Assembly (NCBI GenBank): GCA_026545765.1
Contig: CM048841.1
Location: 2,322,512 to 2,386,511 of the forward strand
Length of the DNA stretch: 64,000 bases
Reading direction: 5' to 3'
DNA from: Plantago major
Lineage: Eukaryota > Streptophyta > Magnoliopsida > Lamiales > Plantaginaceae
The position numbers and the translations under genes are program-made. Each line of letters starts with the position of its first letter. Within the stretch, counting starts at the first letter, position 1. The notes beneath the pieces were generated by a model, which saw nothing but the letters and a program-made list of their open reading frames with translations, searched no databases and had not been told where the DNA came from. Below are positions 47,479 through 64,000 of the stretch, piece after piece.

Positions 47479-50040
47479 ATGGCTTATGCTGCCCTGGTTT
47501 CACTTGGCCAAACACTAGAGCAGCAGATCTTGCTTTATGATGACTATCCTGTTCTTCTTCCCAAAGAAAAACTAGTCTTGCTTCAGACCAGAGTTAGTAC
47601 CATTCTTGCATTTGTACAAGACTACTCAGACAAATGTGGGGAATTGATGGACCGTCTGGAAGATCGAATTATCGATGCAGCGTTCAAAGTCGAAGATGTT
47701 TTAGAATCCCATCTGTGTTATGTGCATCTTTCTGTACCTGGGGGGCTGCACAAGTTGCTGGAAGAAATTGATCTCATTCTGGAGGATGTGATGAAGATCA
47801 AGAACAACTTCACTACTGAGAAGAATTTCAAAGTATCGAGTTGCTCTGATTCCGGTCCTTCACCTTCATCATCAGCAGCAGCATTATCATTTAGGCCTCT
47901 TCTTGGTGCCGAAAACGCTATTGTCGGATTGAAAGATGACTTCAATAAAATCAAGGCTTTGCTCTACCAAGAAATATCAAAGCTCCAAGTCATTCCAATT
48001 GTTGGGATGGGAGGCATGGGGAAGACTACTCTAGCTAGACGAGTGTACGAAGATTCAGTTACTGCTGAGTACTTTGACAAGTTTGCATGGGTAGTTGTGT
48101 CTCAAGAGTATGATACCCGAACCATACTCCTGGGAGTTATACAGTCAATCTCTACTTTGACAGATGATCAGCTTTATACGAAGAGTGATGAGCAGTTGGC
48201 TTTAATTGTCCACAAGGAACTTGTTGGGAGGAGATACCTCTTTGTGATTGACGACGTGTGGAGTACAAAAGCATGGGATGATTTGAAGAAGTTATTTCCA
48301 AATGATGACATTGGAAGTCGGATTTTGCTTACCACTAGGCTATCTGATGTTGCAGCTTATGTTTCATCTTCTTCTAACCAATTTCATGAAATGCCTTTCC
48401 TTGATGAAGATCAAAGTTGGACTCTACTCCAGCAAAGAGTGTTTGCAGAACAATGTTGTCCTCCCTATCTGGAAGAGACTGGGAGGAAGATTGCAAGAAC
48501 ATGTCAGGGCCTTGCACTGACGATTGTGGTTGTTGCAGGACTCCTCAAGGAAAACTTGAGTTCAAACTATTGGGAGAGTATATCGGAAAATATAAGTTCA
48601 AAGGAGCCTACAATTGCACAGAACTGCTCAAAGATACTATCTCTCAGTTATGATCACTTGCCTCTTCACCTAAAGCCTTGTTTTCTTTACATGGCGGCCT
48701 TCCCAGAGGATTATGAGATACATGCCCAGAGAATTATGATGTTATGGGTGGCCGAGGGATTTCCAAAACCGAGTGGATCTAAGAGCTTGGAGGAGGTGGC
48801 AGAGGGATATTTGGATGATCTTGTTAAGAGAAATCTTCTTCTCGTCGGTCGGAAGAGGTCCAACGGGAAAATAAGAACAATCAGGATCCATGATCTGTGG
48901 AGGGACATTTGCACAATGAAAGCTAATGAGAAGAGATTTGTTTATCACGCTCAGAATGCTAATATTACTGGTGAAGATCGTCGACTCAGTATTTTTCATA
49001 AATACCTCAAGTTTTCCACTCCCAACCACAATCAAAATCCAGTCACTCGTTCGCTTCTGATCTTTTGTTCTGATTATTCTCATTTAGATAGTTCCATTAA
49101 TGGTCTCAGGTTGCTTAGAATTGTGTATGCACCCGCAGTAGTTTGCCATTTGTGCCCACATGATATGATGGAGTTAGTCAATTTAAGGTACCTTGATGTT
49201 ACCTATTATGTATCTAATCCTCTTTCTGGATCATTATACCGCCTTCGGAACCTTAAGACATTGATAATTCGGAGGCTAGGTCGTCCTGTAGCTATTGAGT
49301 TTTGGAAAGTGCCACAATTAAGGCATCTGGTGTTTAAAGGGAAAGGCCGTTTGATACTTCCTTCTAATCCAGGCAGCATCGTGGAAACTGACTTGCAGAC
49401 ACTTTCACAAGTGGAGAATTTGGATTTGACTGATGAGATCATTAAGATGATATTGAATGTAAGAAAACTGGGACTTGTATACTGTTATGGCCGGCCTGGG
49501 GAGCAGAATAGTTCTTACCTTCACAATCTTATCCATCTACCTAAGCTAGAAATATTAAAAATCACCTTTTCTTCTGCGGATTTATTTGCATCGCCTTCCG
49601 AATCTGCCCATTTCGCTTTCCCAGGAACTCTCAAGAAGCTAACACTAGAAAGATGCCGGATTCCTTGGGAGGATATGTCCAAAATTGGTTCTTTGCCCAA
49701 CCTTGAAGTACTTAAACTGAAATGGTATGCCTGCAAGGGCCCAAGCTGGTATCCAGTTGAAGGGGAATTTCTTCAACTCAAGTATTTGGAATATTGGGGC
49801 GAGGAATTACAACATTGGGAAGCCGATAGTGTGCACTTCCCAAGCCTGGAAAGGCTAGTTCTGCAGTCTACAGGTTGGTGCTTAAAGAAGATCCCTCCTG
49901 GTATTGGAGATATAGGACCACTCCAACTGATAGAGTTACATAAGTGTGAGCCATCAATTGTGGCTTCAGCCAAGGAAATACAAGAAGAGCAGCGGGACAT
50001 GGGCAATGATGCCCTTCAAGTTCTAGTCTTTTCCCAATAA
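47479..50040 (+). CDS. CC-NB-LRR disease resistance protein, R1-like
   Basis: Intracellular immune receptor of the R1 late-blight-resistance type. Single coding exon, 853 residues. Coiled-coil domain ~1-160 (MAYAALVSLGQTLEQQI). NB-ARC: P-loop GMGGMGKTTLARRV (~180), RNBS-A FDKFAWVVVSQEYD, kinase-2 YLFVIDDVW, RNBS-B GSRILLTTRLSDVA, GLPL-type CQGLALTIVVVAGLL (GLAL here), RNBS-D CFLYMAAFPEDYEI, MHD-type IHDLW. About ten irregular leucine-rich repeats follow from ~540 (LRLLRIVYAPAVV, LRNLKTLIIRR, LPNLEVLKLKW). The ATG at 47479 gives the conserved start. After the stop, CACAG|GTAAAT at 50047 and an acceptor at 50381 suggest a 3'-UTR intron. No breaks. Pathogen specificity unknown. A mutated paralogue lies 2 kb downstream. 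Confidence 0.93.
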   Translation: MAYAALVSLGQTLEQQILLYDDYPVLLPKEKLVLLQTRVSTILAFVQDYSDKCGELMDRLEDRIIDAAFKVEDVLESHLCYVHLSVPGGLHKLLEEIDLILEDVMKIKNNFTTEKNFKVSSCSDSGPSPSSSAAALSFRPLLGAENAIVGLKDDFNKIKALLYQEISKLQVIPIVGMGGMGKTTLARRVYEDSVTAEYFDKFAWVVVSQEYDTRTILLGVIQSISTLTDDQLYTKSDEQLALIVHKELVGRRYLFVIDDVWSTKAWDDLKKLFPNDDIGSRILLTTRLSDVAAYVSSSSNQFHEMPFLDEDQSWTLLQQRVFAEQCCPPYLEETGRKIARTCQGLALTIVVVAGLLKENLSSNYWESISENISSKEPTIAQNCSKILSLSYDHLPLHLKPCFLYMAAFPEDYEIHAQRIMMLWVAEGFPKPSGSKSLEEVAEGYLDDLVKRNLLLVGRKRSNGKIRTIRIHDLWRDICTMKANEKRFVYHAQNANITGEDRRLSIFHKYLKFSTPNHNQNPVTRSLLIFCSDYSHLDSSINGLRLLRIVYAPAVVCHLCPHDMMELVNLRYLDVTYYVSNPLSGSLYRLRNLKTLIIRRLGRPVAIEFWKVPQLRHLVFKGKGRLILPSNPGSIVETDLQTLSQVENLDLTDEIIKMILNVRKLGLVYCYGRPGEQNSSYLHNLIHLPKLEILKITFSSADLFASPSESAHFAFPGTLKKLTLERCRIPWEDMSKIGSLPNLEVLKLKWYACKGPSWYPVEGEFLQLKYLEYWGEELQHWEADSVHFPSLERLVLQSTGWCLKKIPPGIGDIGPLQLIELHKCEPSIVASAKEIQEEQRDMGNDALQVLVFSQ

Positions 50041-52013
50041 TCACAGGTAAATTTCTGTTTGCAAATGCCTCCTCTGTATACGTCTTTATGGTGCATTGCT
50101 CCTTTTCTTTTGGTAAGATTGTTGAACATTGATATTAGACCCGCTCTCTCGAAGTCCTTGTTTGTTGCCACTATGCATAACACCAGAAATTTCATGAACT
50201 AGTCTAGCTATAGGCTTTCTTGCATGCATTGGGTACCTTGGAACAGCACTGAGAACGTCAGATGATCCAGTACACGATTGCTAAGTTAAACAAGCTAGCT
50301 AGGAATCCATATAAAGTGGAAGGAAAGACAGAGTAATGCTGTCCTGCGTAACTATTTTCTTACTTCTATACACATGAACAGGGTTTCCCTCAAGCATGTC
50401 ACCATACATGGATCTGGTGAGAAGACAGCTGGAGGAGGTTAAGAAAGGAATGGATGATCAGGACGCTGTTGCAAGCTAATAAAGACTGTCTAAGGATGAC
50501 TTTGTGAAAGGAAAGGAACTGAACAAGGTGCTTGCATAATTCCAAGTAACTTGGTCTTGGTGTATATCTTTTTCATTGTACTTCAGTTAAGATTCATCAG
50601 TATTGTTTAGGTAGCTTCAGTATATGTGTATGTGCACTCCTATTTCAGTGCTCAGCTGAAAATAGACGTTAAATCATTTCACTGGGGGGGGGGGGGGGGG
50701 GGTTGGAATAGTTTGCGAAAGATTGCATTTAAAAAATGATCATAACATCTATGGTTGAGAATTTGAGATTGGCAAATTGTATTGGAGGCTGAGTGTGTAT
50801 ATATAAACGTGGCAGCCAGTAAATCCTGCGCTGCTGTGCCTGATGTTAATACTTAATAGTCTATTTTTCTGTGGATTATTCACGTTTGTTTTTTAGCGAC
50901 CTGATCGTCTGGTTCTTATACTGCTGCTCCTGTTAGCTCATCATCATACATGACTTCTTCCAGAAACTTTGGCTGGTTCGATGATGATTTCTGTCAAACA
51001 GCAGCACTCAACTAATTCAGTATTCACATAAGCATGCGTCCACCAGCTGTAGCTTCAGTACAAAATACAAACTGGGCAAAATAGATAAGTGATGTTCTCC
51101 AAGTTGGTGCCAGTTCTCTATAAAGGAAGATCCTCAGGTAACTGGGTTTTCCATGAACTGTTCGATTATACTATATCTGTACAATCTCCATGTTTCTGAT
51201 TGCTAGCTTGTTCTTGTATGTGTACTCCCTGTTGTCCTTTGCATCATCAGCTAGACATTTCCTATGGTGAACTTATGAGTTCTGACTTCGGACATCCATT
51301 TAGGTTGTTAGGTTACATTCAATACATGTGAGGTGATAGCACAGTAAGAAAAGAAATTAATCTTCTGTTTACATTTAGAATAACTCATCAAGACTTGTTG
51401 TTGGCTAGAAATTGGTTCCCTGTTTTTTGCGAGTCCGTGTTTTATTGAGATTGGATATGTAATCAGTATGTTTATAGGGTGGTTCATAGAGATTACACCA
51501 TGCTTTATTTGTGCTTAATTATAATCCAACATGTGGTGGTTTATTCAAATGTTTGTAAAAGGAATATGGGCATGGTTATTTATTAACTGGACGTTTATAA
51601 AAGGAATATGGGTATAGATTAGCCGGCCGGGGAGTATTCAGTTAAAGTTATGGTAAGTGCATGGTATTGAAAGTTATAAGCAATTGCATATGGATGTGAC
51701 CTATTAAAAAATATATTTGGGAAGACTGGGTCTTTTGGTTATCTGGCAGGGGTATTTGATTCCATCTCCCTAGTTCCTTCCTTCCACCCACTTTGAGCTA
51801 AAACAGATGCAATTAGTTATAAAAAATTTCAAAGTTTTCATCAATCTCTCAGTTGTGTTTTCCTTTCTTGTTCATTCATTTCTTCACTCTTTTGTTTCAG
51901 TAATTTAATCATTCTCCCAGTTTTCTTCTTCAACCTTTTCTTTGAATTATCCTTTCACAGTCTCAAGTTCCTTTCCTTTTCTTTGCTCATTCAGTCATTT
52001 GTATGCATCATTG
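50041..52013 (+). other. 3' UTR intron and intergenic spacer
   Basis: Likely 3'-UTR intron 50047-50381 of the upstream NB-LRR. After it a short frame (SMSPYMDLVRRQLEEVKKG, 50400-50480) is open but outside the CDS. A G19 run is at 50684-50702. The rest shows no gene. Confidence 0.45.
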
Positions 52014-54677
52014 ATGGCATATGCTGCAGTAGTTTCACTTGCCCAAACACTAGAGCAGCAGATCGTGCTGTATGATGGTGATGATGATGAACATCCTCCT
52101 GGGCTTGTTGAGAAAGAAAAACTAGTTTTGCTTCAAAGCAAAGTTAGTACGATACTTTCATATATAGAAGAACACAGTTCAGACAAGTGCAGCAAGGAAA
52201 TGGTAGATCTTCTTGAAAACCGTATCATTGATGCGGCATATAAAGCTGAAGAAATTGTGGAAATCCACTTTCCGCATCTAAATCTGTCAGCGGCATGTTA
52301 TAAAACAGAAACTGCATGCATAAACTTTTCGTTTGAATGTCTTTCAGAATCGCATGCCTCTCACCAATACAAAAGCTGGCTGAAAAAGAGAAGAGTATGT
52401 GGGAAAGAGAGAAGAGTACGTGGGGACTTGCAAAAGGTGTTGCAAGAGATTGATCTCATTTTGCAAGAGATAATCAAGATCAACAACAGCTCTACTACTA
52501 CTACTACTCATTCCGTTTCGGCTTCTGCAGCTCAGGCCAGTCATAGTTCTGAACAACCAATGGTTGAGTTCGACGATGACTATAACAAGGTCAAGGCTTT
52601 GCTCTACTAACAATTGTCCAGGCTCCAAGTCATACCAATCGTTGGGATGGGAGGAATCGGGAAGACCACTTTAGCTCGACGAGTTTATGAGAATGCAATC
52701 GCTGCACGATACTTTGACAGGTTTGCGTGGGTCGTAGTGTCCCAAACATATTCTGTCCGAGATATACTTTTGGGGGTTGTTCGATCCTTCAGCAAGCTCA
52801 CTAATGTGGATAATTGAACAAGTGATAATGAGCTGGCATTACTTGTCCACAAGGAACTCATTGGAAGGCAATATTTCATCGTGATCGATGATTTATGGGG
52901 TACAGAAGCATGGGATACCTTAAAGAGATTCTTTCCGAATGATGACAGTGGAAGTCGGATATTGCTTACGACTAGGCTATCTGATGTTGCAGCTTATGTT
53001 GGATGCTCTTCTAACCAAGCTCATATCATGAATTTTCTTGATGAAGATCAGAGTTGGAATCTACTTGAGCAGCAAGTGTTTGCACAACAATCTTGTCCTC
53101 CCCATCTGGAGTACATTGGGAAGAAGATTGCAAGAACTTGTCAGGGACTTCCACTAACAATTGTGGCAGTTGCTGGACTTCTCAAGGGGAAAATGGGAAA
53201 AGAATATTGGGAGAGTATTTCGGATAATATAAATTCAAAGGAGCCTACAATCGCAGAGAAGTGCTCGAAGATATTATCTCTCAGTAATGATCACTTACCT
53301 TCTCACCTTAAGCCGTGTTTTCTTTACATGGCAGCATTCCCGGAGGATTTTGAGATAAACGTCGACATAATTGTGAGATTATGGGTTGCTGAGGGGTTTC
53401 TCAAAGTAGGTGGATCTGAGTGCTTGGAGCTGGAGGATGTGGCAGAGGGATATTTGGATGACCTTATTCGGAGAAATCTTCTTCTGGTCGGTAAAAGGAG
53501 GTCCGATGGTAGATTAAGAACAATTGGGATGCATGATCTTTGGAGGGACATTTGTACATTTAAAGCTCAGGAAAAGAGGTTTCTTTTTTATGCCCAATCT
53601 TCTGTAAACAGCCCCATGAAAGAACACCGAGTCACTATCCACCCATCAATTTCTGAGGTCAGTAAGAAAACGTTTGTTTGTGATTTCACCACCCGTTCAA
53701 TGATCTTTTTCCGGTCGCAGATGTCCCTTGATCCTCTTTTGAATTATAGATTCCTTCAGGTTTTAGATGCATTGGAAGTATATAGGTCCTATATACGCCT
53801 AGAAGAATTAGTTGAATTGGTCCATTTAAGGTATCTGGCATTTTGGAACAAATGGATTGATTATTTTGATGGTTCATTATCCAAGCTTCGAAACCTCCAA
53901 ACTTTGATGATCTATCATGCAGGGGAAAGATATACAGATTATGAACGATTCATACCTCTAGCCTCAGAGATTTTGAAAATGCCACAACCAAGGCATCTAA
54001 TCTTGTCGAAGCGAAGTTATTTTGCAGATATTCCTGGTCCCGGAAGTGTAGTAGGGGAAACAAACTTGCAAACTCATTCATTGGTAACGAATTTGCAATT
54101 GACTGAAGAGGTCATTAAGATGTTCGTGAATGTGAGAAAATTGGGACTTTATTACTGCCATGATAACATGGCTCCTCCTCAGGATTGGATTTGGGGTGAT
54201 TATTATCTCAACAATCTCGTCCTTTTACCAAAGCTTGAGATCTTGAAAATCATCAGTTCGGGTGGTGGGAATAGACGGTGGCTGATCCCTATGTCTGAAA
54301 ATTTTGCTTTCCCATCAACTCTGAAGAAGCCAACTCTAGAAGGATGTAGGATTCCTTGGGAACATATGACCAATATTGGTTCGTTGCCCAATCTTGAAGT
54401 CCTCCAACTGAAACGAGGCGCATTCCAGGGAACAAGCTGGTATCCCAATGAAGAAGAGTTTCTTCGGCTGAAACACTTGGAATATTGTGGTGGTGATGGT
54501 TTAAGCAACTGGGAAGTGGAGAATGTGCACTCCCCGAGACTTAGAAGGCTGATTCTTAAATTTATAGGTCATGACTTGAAGGAGATCCCACCTGGTATTG
54601 GAGATATAGCAACACTTGAACTAATTGAGGTGCATCACTGCCAGCCATCAATTGTGGATTCTGCCAAACAAATATAA
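52014..54677 (+). pseudogene. Second R1-like CC-NB-LRR, interrupted by nonsense codons
   Basis: Aligns end to end with the gene at 47479 and keeps one reading frame throughout, but has stops at 52608-52610 (TAA, just before the P-loop) and 52815-52817 (TGA, after RNBS-A), and an early TAA at 54675-54677. It has MAYAAVVSLAQTLEQQI, P-loop GMGGIGKTTLARRV, YFIVIDDLW, GSRILLTTRLSDVA, CQGLPLTIVAVAGLL, CFLYMAAFPEDFEI and MHDLW. The GLPL and MHD motifs are canonical here, unlike in the intact paralogue. No frameshift is seen, so inactivation looks recent. An upstream in-frame extension to 51942 is not conserved. Could be expressed as a truncated CC-domain protein of about 198 residues. Confidence 0.9.
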
Positions 54678-56203
54678 GAGGAGCAGCACGACATGGGAAA
54701 TGATGCGCTCCAAGTTTGAGTGTACAAGTAACATCTCAGGTATATATATATGCTTCTTGCCAATGCTTTGCAATTATTCAAATGTACTGTATGATGCATG
54801 AATCTGCACTTACTTCTGTTCTGATAGTACTGTTTATTCGCTTGTAATTCAGCCTGATCATCGTTCTACATTAATCCCCGTGGACAGATGTACGGGTTAT
54901 TGAAGAAGATATACCCTCGAATTCAGTACTGTACTGAAGTTAAGCTGTGCTGCTATCAGCTGGAATAGTATGGTTGTTATCTTTTTGTAGTTTTGAGTCC
55001 TTTAGTGTTAGTATTACGCACTGACTCGATCTTGTTTCGCGAAGAACTGTTCAATGTTTCTGATTACGCATGTTCAATGTAAGAAACGATTTCTGTGTTT
55101 CTGCGTACATGCAGTGTGAGATTGTTATATGGGTATTGTGTTTCACTCTCACTGTGCTTTGCTCAAACGTTAATGTCCATTTCAACTGGTTTCTGTGTTT
55201 CTGATAGTTTAGTTAATGTATTCTTGCAAAACCCTGAAATTGATAAAAAAAAAAAAACATCTAAAACTCAGAGCGAAAGAGTGAACTGAATTGAAATTTC
55301 ACAACGAGAGAGATTAGAGCGAAGAGTGAACCAAATCGCGCTTTCACAGCCAGAGAGATTGGAGTTTCCGCCCGGGTTTACACAGAAAATTTCAGCAACT
55401 AAACTCTCATCCAACTCGCAGAGATTCTTTATACTACAAGTTCAGTACAAACAGAAGAGGTTTAAAATGTTGGGGAATTGGTTGCAAGAGGCAACTAAGT
55501 GTGGTTGCAAGAGGCAACCAAGAGAAAGCCAAAAATTGTTATGTGTTATAATGTGTTAAGTGGGTAACTTTGAGCAATTAATTATCTAAGTTCCACCACT
55601 CGGTTTTGCGTGTTCTTTAGTTCGTTGCGAAGTGGGATGCGCAAGCTTCGAAATGGTATAAGATACGGGAGATAACCAATTCTAGGTGTGAATGATAAAT
55701 TGGCTCAAAGTAAGCTAGTTGAGACTTGTTTTTTGCAATTGTCCCACATTGGAAACATATGGAAGGAAAGAGTAGTATAAAGGTATGCTTGTGTTTACTC
55801 ATGGTCACAAGTGTGTGTTGTGGTTATGGCAAACCTCCTATGGCAAACCTCCTAGTGTGTACATTAGTCATTTGGTTAGTGAATTTTCCTTTTCCAAATT
55901 GCAACAGACAGTCGCTTAGACGAACAGAATCGATTTCTAAATTGCAGAACATTTAAGAACAAAAAATTGAGGAGACCCAGAAACTTGAATCCTGTCATAT
56001 AAAACCTCCATATTACCATGATTCCAAAGTAACTCTGCCAACTGCAAGTGACTCGTATATAAGCTCGGTCTGCAGTAGCTTCGACAAACTTGTTTAATGA
56101 AACCACTCTCAAGAAGACTATCAGCCAACTGTAAACAGGATTCAGCAGTTTGTGTTCTGTTATAACTAAAGAATGTGTAGCCTATATCATTAGAACAAAA
56201 AAA
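54678..56203. other. Intergenic, no gene supported
   Basis: A splice-donor-like CTCAG|GTATAT at about 54738 mirrors the 3'-UTR intron of the first NB-LRR. 55260-55370 has two similar stretches (gagagagattagagcgaaga, cagagagattggag). Short open frames have no recognisable content. Confidence 0.45.
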
Positions 56204-62839
<6,636 letters not shown>

Positions 62840-62857
62840 CACTATACGTCCCCAGAA

Positions 62858-62979
62858 AGACCCAAATTCATCCAATTCTGAATCAGCTATTCATAAAAAT
62901 GTGAGCTTTTGATGAAAAAGACCCAAATTCATCCAATTCTGAATCAGATACTCATAAAGATGCGAGCTTTTGATGAAAA
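62858..62979. repeat. 61-bp tandem duplication in the PDK1 leader
   Basis: 62858-62918 and 62919-62979 are near-identical (agacccaaattcatccaatt ... gcttttgatgaaaa). On the PDK1 strand each carries upstream ATGs out of frame with the kinase. Confidence 0.85.
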
Positions 62980-64000
62980 AGAGAGGAAAAAAGCAATCTT
63001 GTATTTAACTTTCACAAGCCCAAATGAAAGCGGAGAAACCAAGAAAATGGAAGCACATGAGAGTAGGCATGTATGTTTGTTAGCGGGTGGATATACAGAA
63101 CTGGAAATAATGGAAACCGACCCGCTTGAGGGTTCGGGTCAAGGAGCAAAAGAGCATTTGGTGAAAGAATTGAATTGGCAATGTGAAAAGAAGAATCCGG
63201 CGGATCTGGCGGCGGAATGGATCTGGTGCGGTGGTCCTTTTAAGGTAGGCTGGTGAGGAAGGGCGAAATGGAATGTTCCAACATTCTAAATATGGACACT
63301 GAGCAATTCATCAGGTGTCCGGTTCGGATTTTGAAAAAATGTTCGAACATAAACATCAACCAAAAAAGTTTTTGAGCCATTTTACAGTGTTCACATCATA
63401 TAATTATTTGGCAAATTCTTATTCTCTCATTGATCCATTTTTTAGGCTACATTCTTTAATCGAGGCGAATTGTAGCATTAAATATAACTAAACAGAATCG
63501 AATGAGTTTTAGGTTGAAGAAAACGAGCCTTAAATCAGTTGTTAAATTCTTTTATTTTGATTGGTTGAAGTTTTTTAATGTGTTGATGTGTTATGATCTT
63601 TCCAAAACCGGACTTAATGTGTTGAGTACAAATTTATTCATTGTTTGGTAAGTAGTAAATCATCCGCCTGTTTATCTATTTTGGTCTTAAACATTCCACG
63701 ATTACTAAATTACAATAATTCTTATATAGTATTAAGTAAGGTATCAAAATTCCATGGCTAATGACTCGCTTAGCTTCCAGTTCTTAAAGCTGACAATTAT
63801 TTATGAGGATCTATATTTGTTTAAAGTAGTCAATTCTTTCACTCAAATTTGTAGATCCATTCATAATACCTACCTCTTATTTTAAAGTCCCGTTTATCAA
63901 TATCTTATACTCCCTTCGTTTCTGTAAAAGTGAAACAATTTTGATTTCCCCGTTTTTTAAGAAAAAATGTGATCCCAAAAAGTATGTTGTTAGGAATGAG
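62980..64000. other. PDK1 upstream region, no gene seen
   Basis: An open frame at 62909-63256 on the plus strand has no recognisable protein features. The remainder is AT-rich without repeats or RNA genes that can be supported. Confidence 0.5.

Noticed and set aside
51942..52013. N-terminal extension of the second NB-LRR
   Set aside because: Not conserved with the paralogue, whose start aligns with the ATG at 52014.
55326..55559. 77-codon plus-strand frame
   Set aside because: Internal short repeats, no recognisable features, no splice or promoter context.
62840..62875. PDK1 start 12 codons upstream
   Set aside because: The codon there is TTG; the first in-frame ATG is 62837-62839.
62909..63256. 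115-codon plus-strand frame near PDK1
   Set aside because: Overlaps the duplicated PDK1 leader and shows no domain or conservation signal.

Overview
The window is nuclear DNA of a flowering plant. Multi-exon genes with GT-AG introns sit among LTR retrotransposons, MITEs and tandem repeats, and the proteins are typical of plants (plant PDK1, MATE transporter, R1-type CC-NB-LRR, wound-induced polypeptide, 40S RPS2). The R1-like resistance genes and the style of the mobile elements suggest an asterid, perhaps Lamiales. That placement is inference; nothing in the sequence names the species.

Layout. 1-2830: RPS2 (minus), with a 1.7-kb intron built of internal duplications. 2830-4948: intergenic DNA, a foldback MITE and the end of an apparent DNA transposon (here called D). 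4949-18072: the 3' part of a very large Ty1-copia element (gag end, pol, a further 6.8 kb of coding-like DNA after pol, 3' LTR). 18073-18284: most of the 3' LTR of another copia element (C). 18285-27291: repeats, a Ty3/gypsy LTR, a CACTA end, an LTR fragment, an unrecognised gene fragment and a broken methionyl-tRNA synthetase copy. 27292-33160: element C (5' LTR, gag, pol, first 11 bp of its 3' LTR). 33161-36214: 5' LTR and first half of gag of the giant element. 36215-37159: more D-like sequence and a hAT-like element. 37249-64000: a gene-rich stretch with an F-box gene, a wound-induced polypeptide gene, a MATE transporter, a CC-NB-LRR gene, a nonsense-mutated NB-LRR paralogue and PDK1.

Two points stand out. 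First, the giant element is one insertion inside the 3' LTR of element C. A 5-bp target duplication (TGGAT) and an LTR length sum that closes exactly at 218 bp show this, yet the two halves lie in the wrong order, with the 3' half about 15 kb upstream of the 5' half. Element C's own target duplication (TATTT) shows the same permutation. The block reads like a linearised circle, or an assembly misjoin. Second, the extra region downstream of pol contains a run of five short phase-0 introns (75-87 bp) between repeated short exons, and has a TATA-led leader of its own. That is odd for something copied through RNA.

Some frame breaks in the giant element follow one pattern, where a CTG or CAG expected from the other LTR or from the frame reads as CG. 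This may be a consensus artefact at methylated CHG sites, so element decay may be overstated. The host genes RPS2, F-box, wound-induced, MATE, NB-LRR 1 and PDK1 assemble in frame from start to stop with proper splice sites and look functional.
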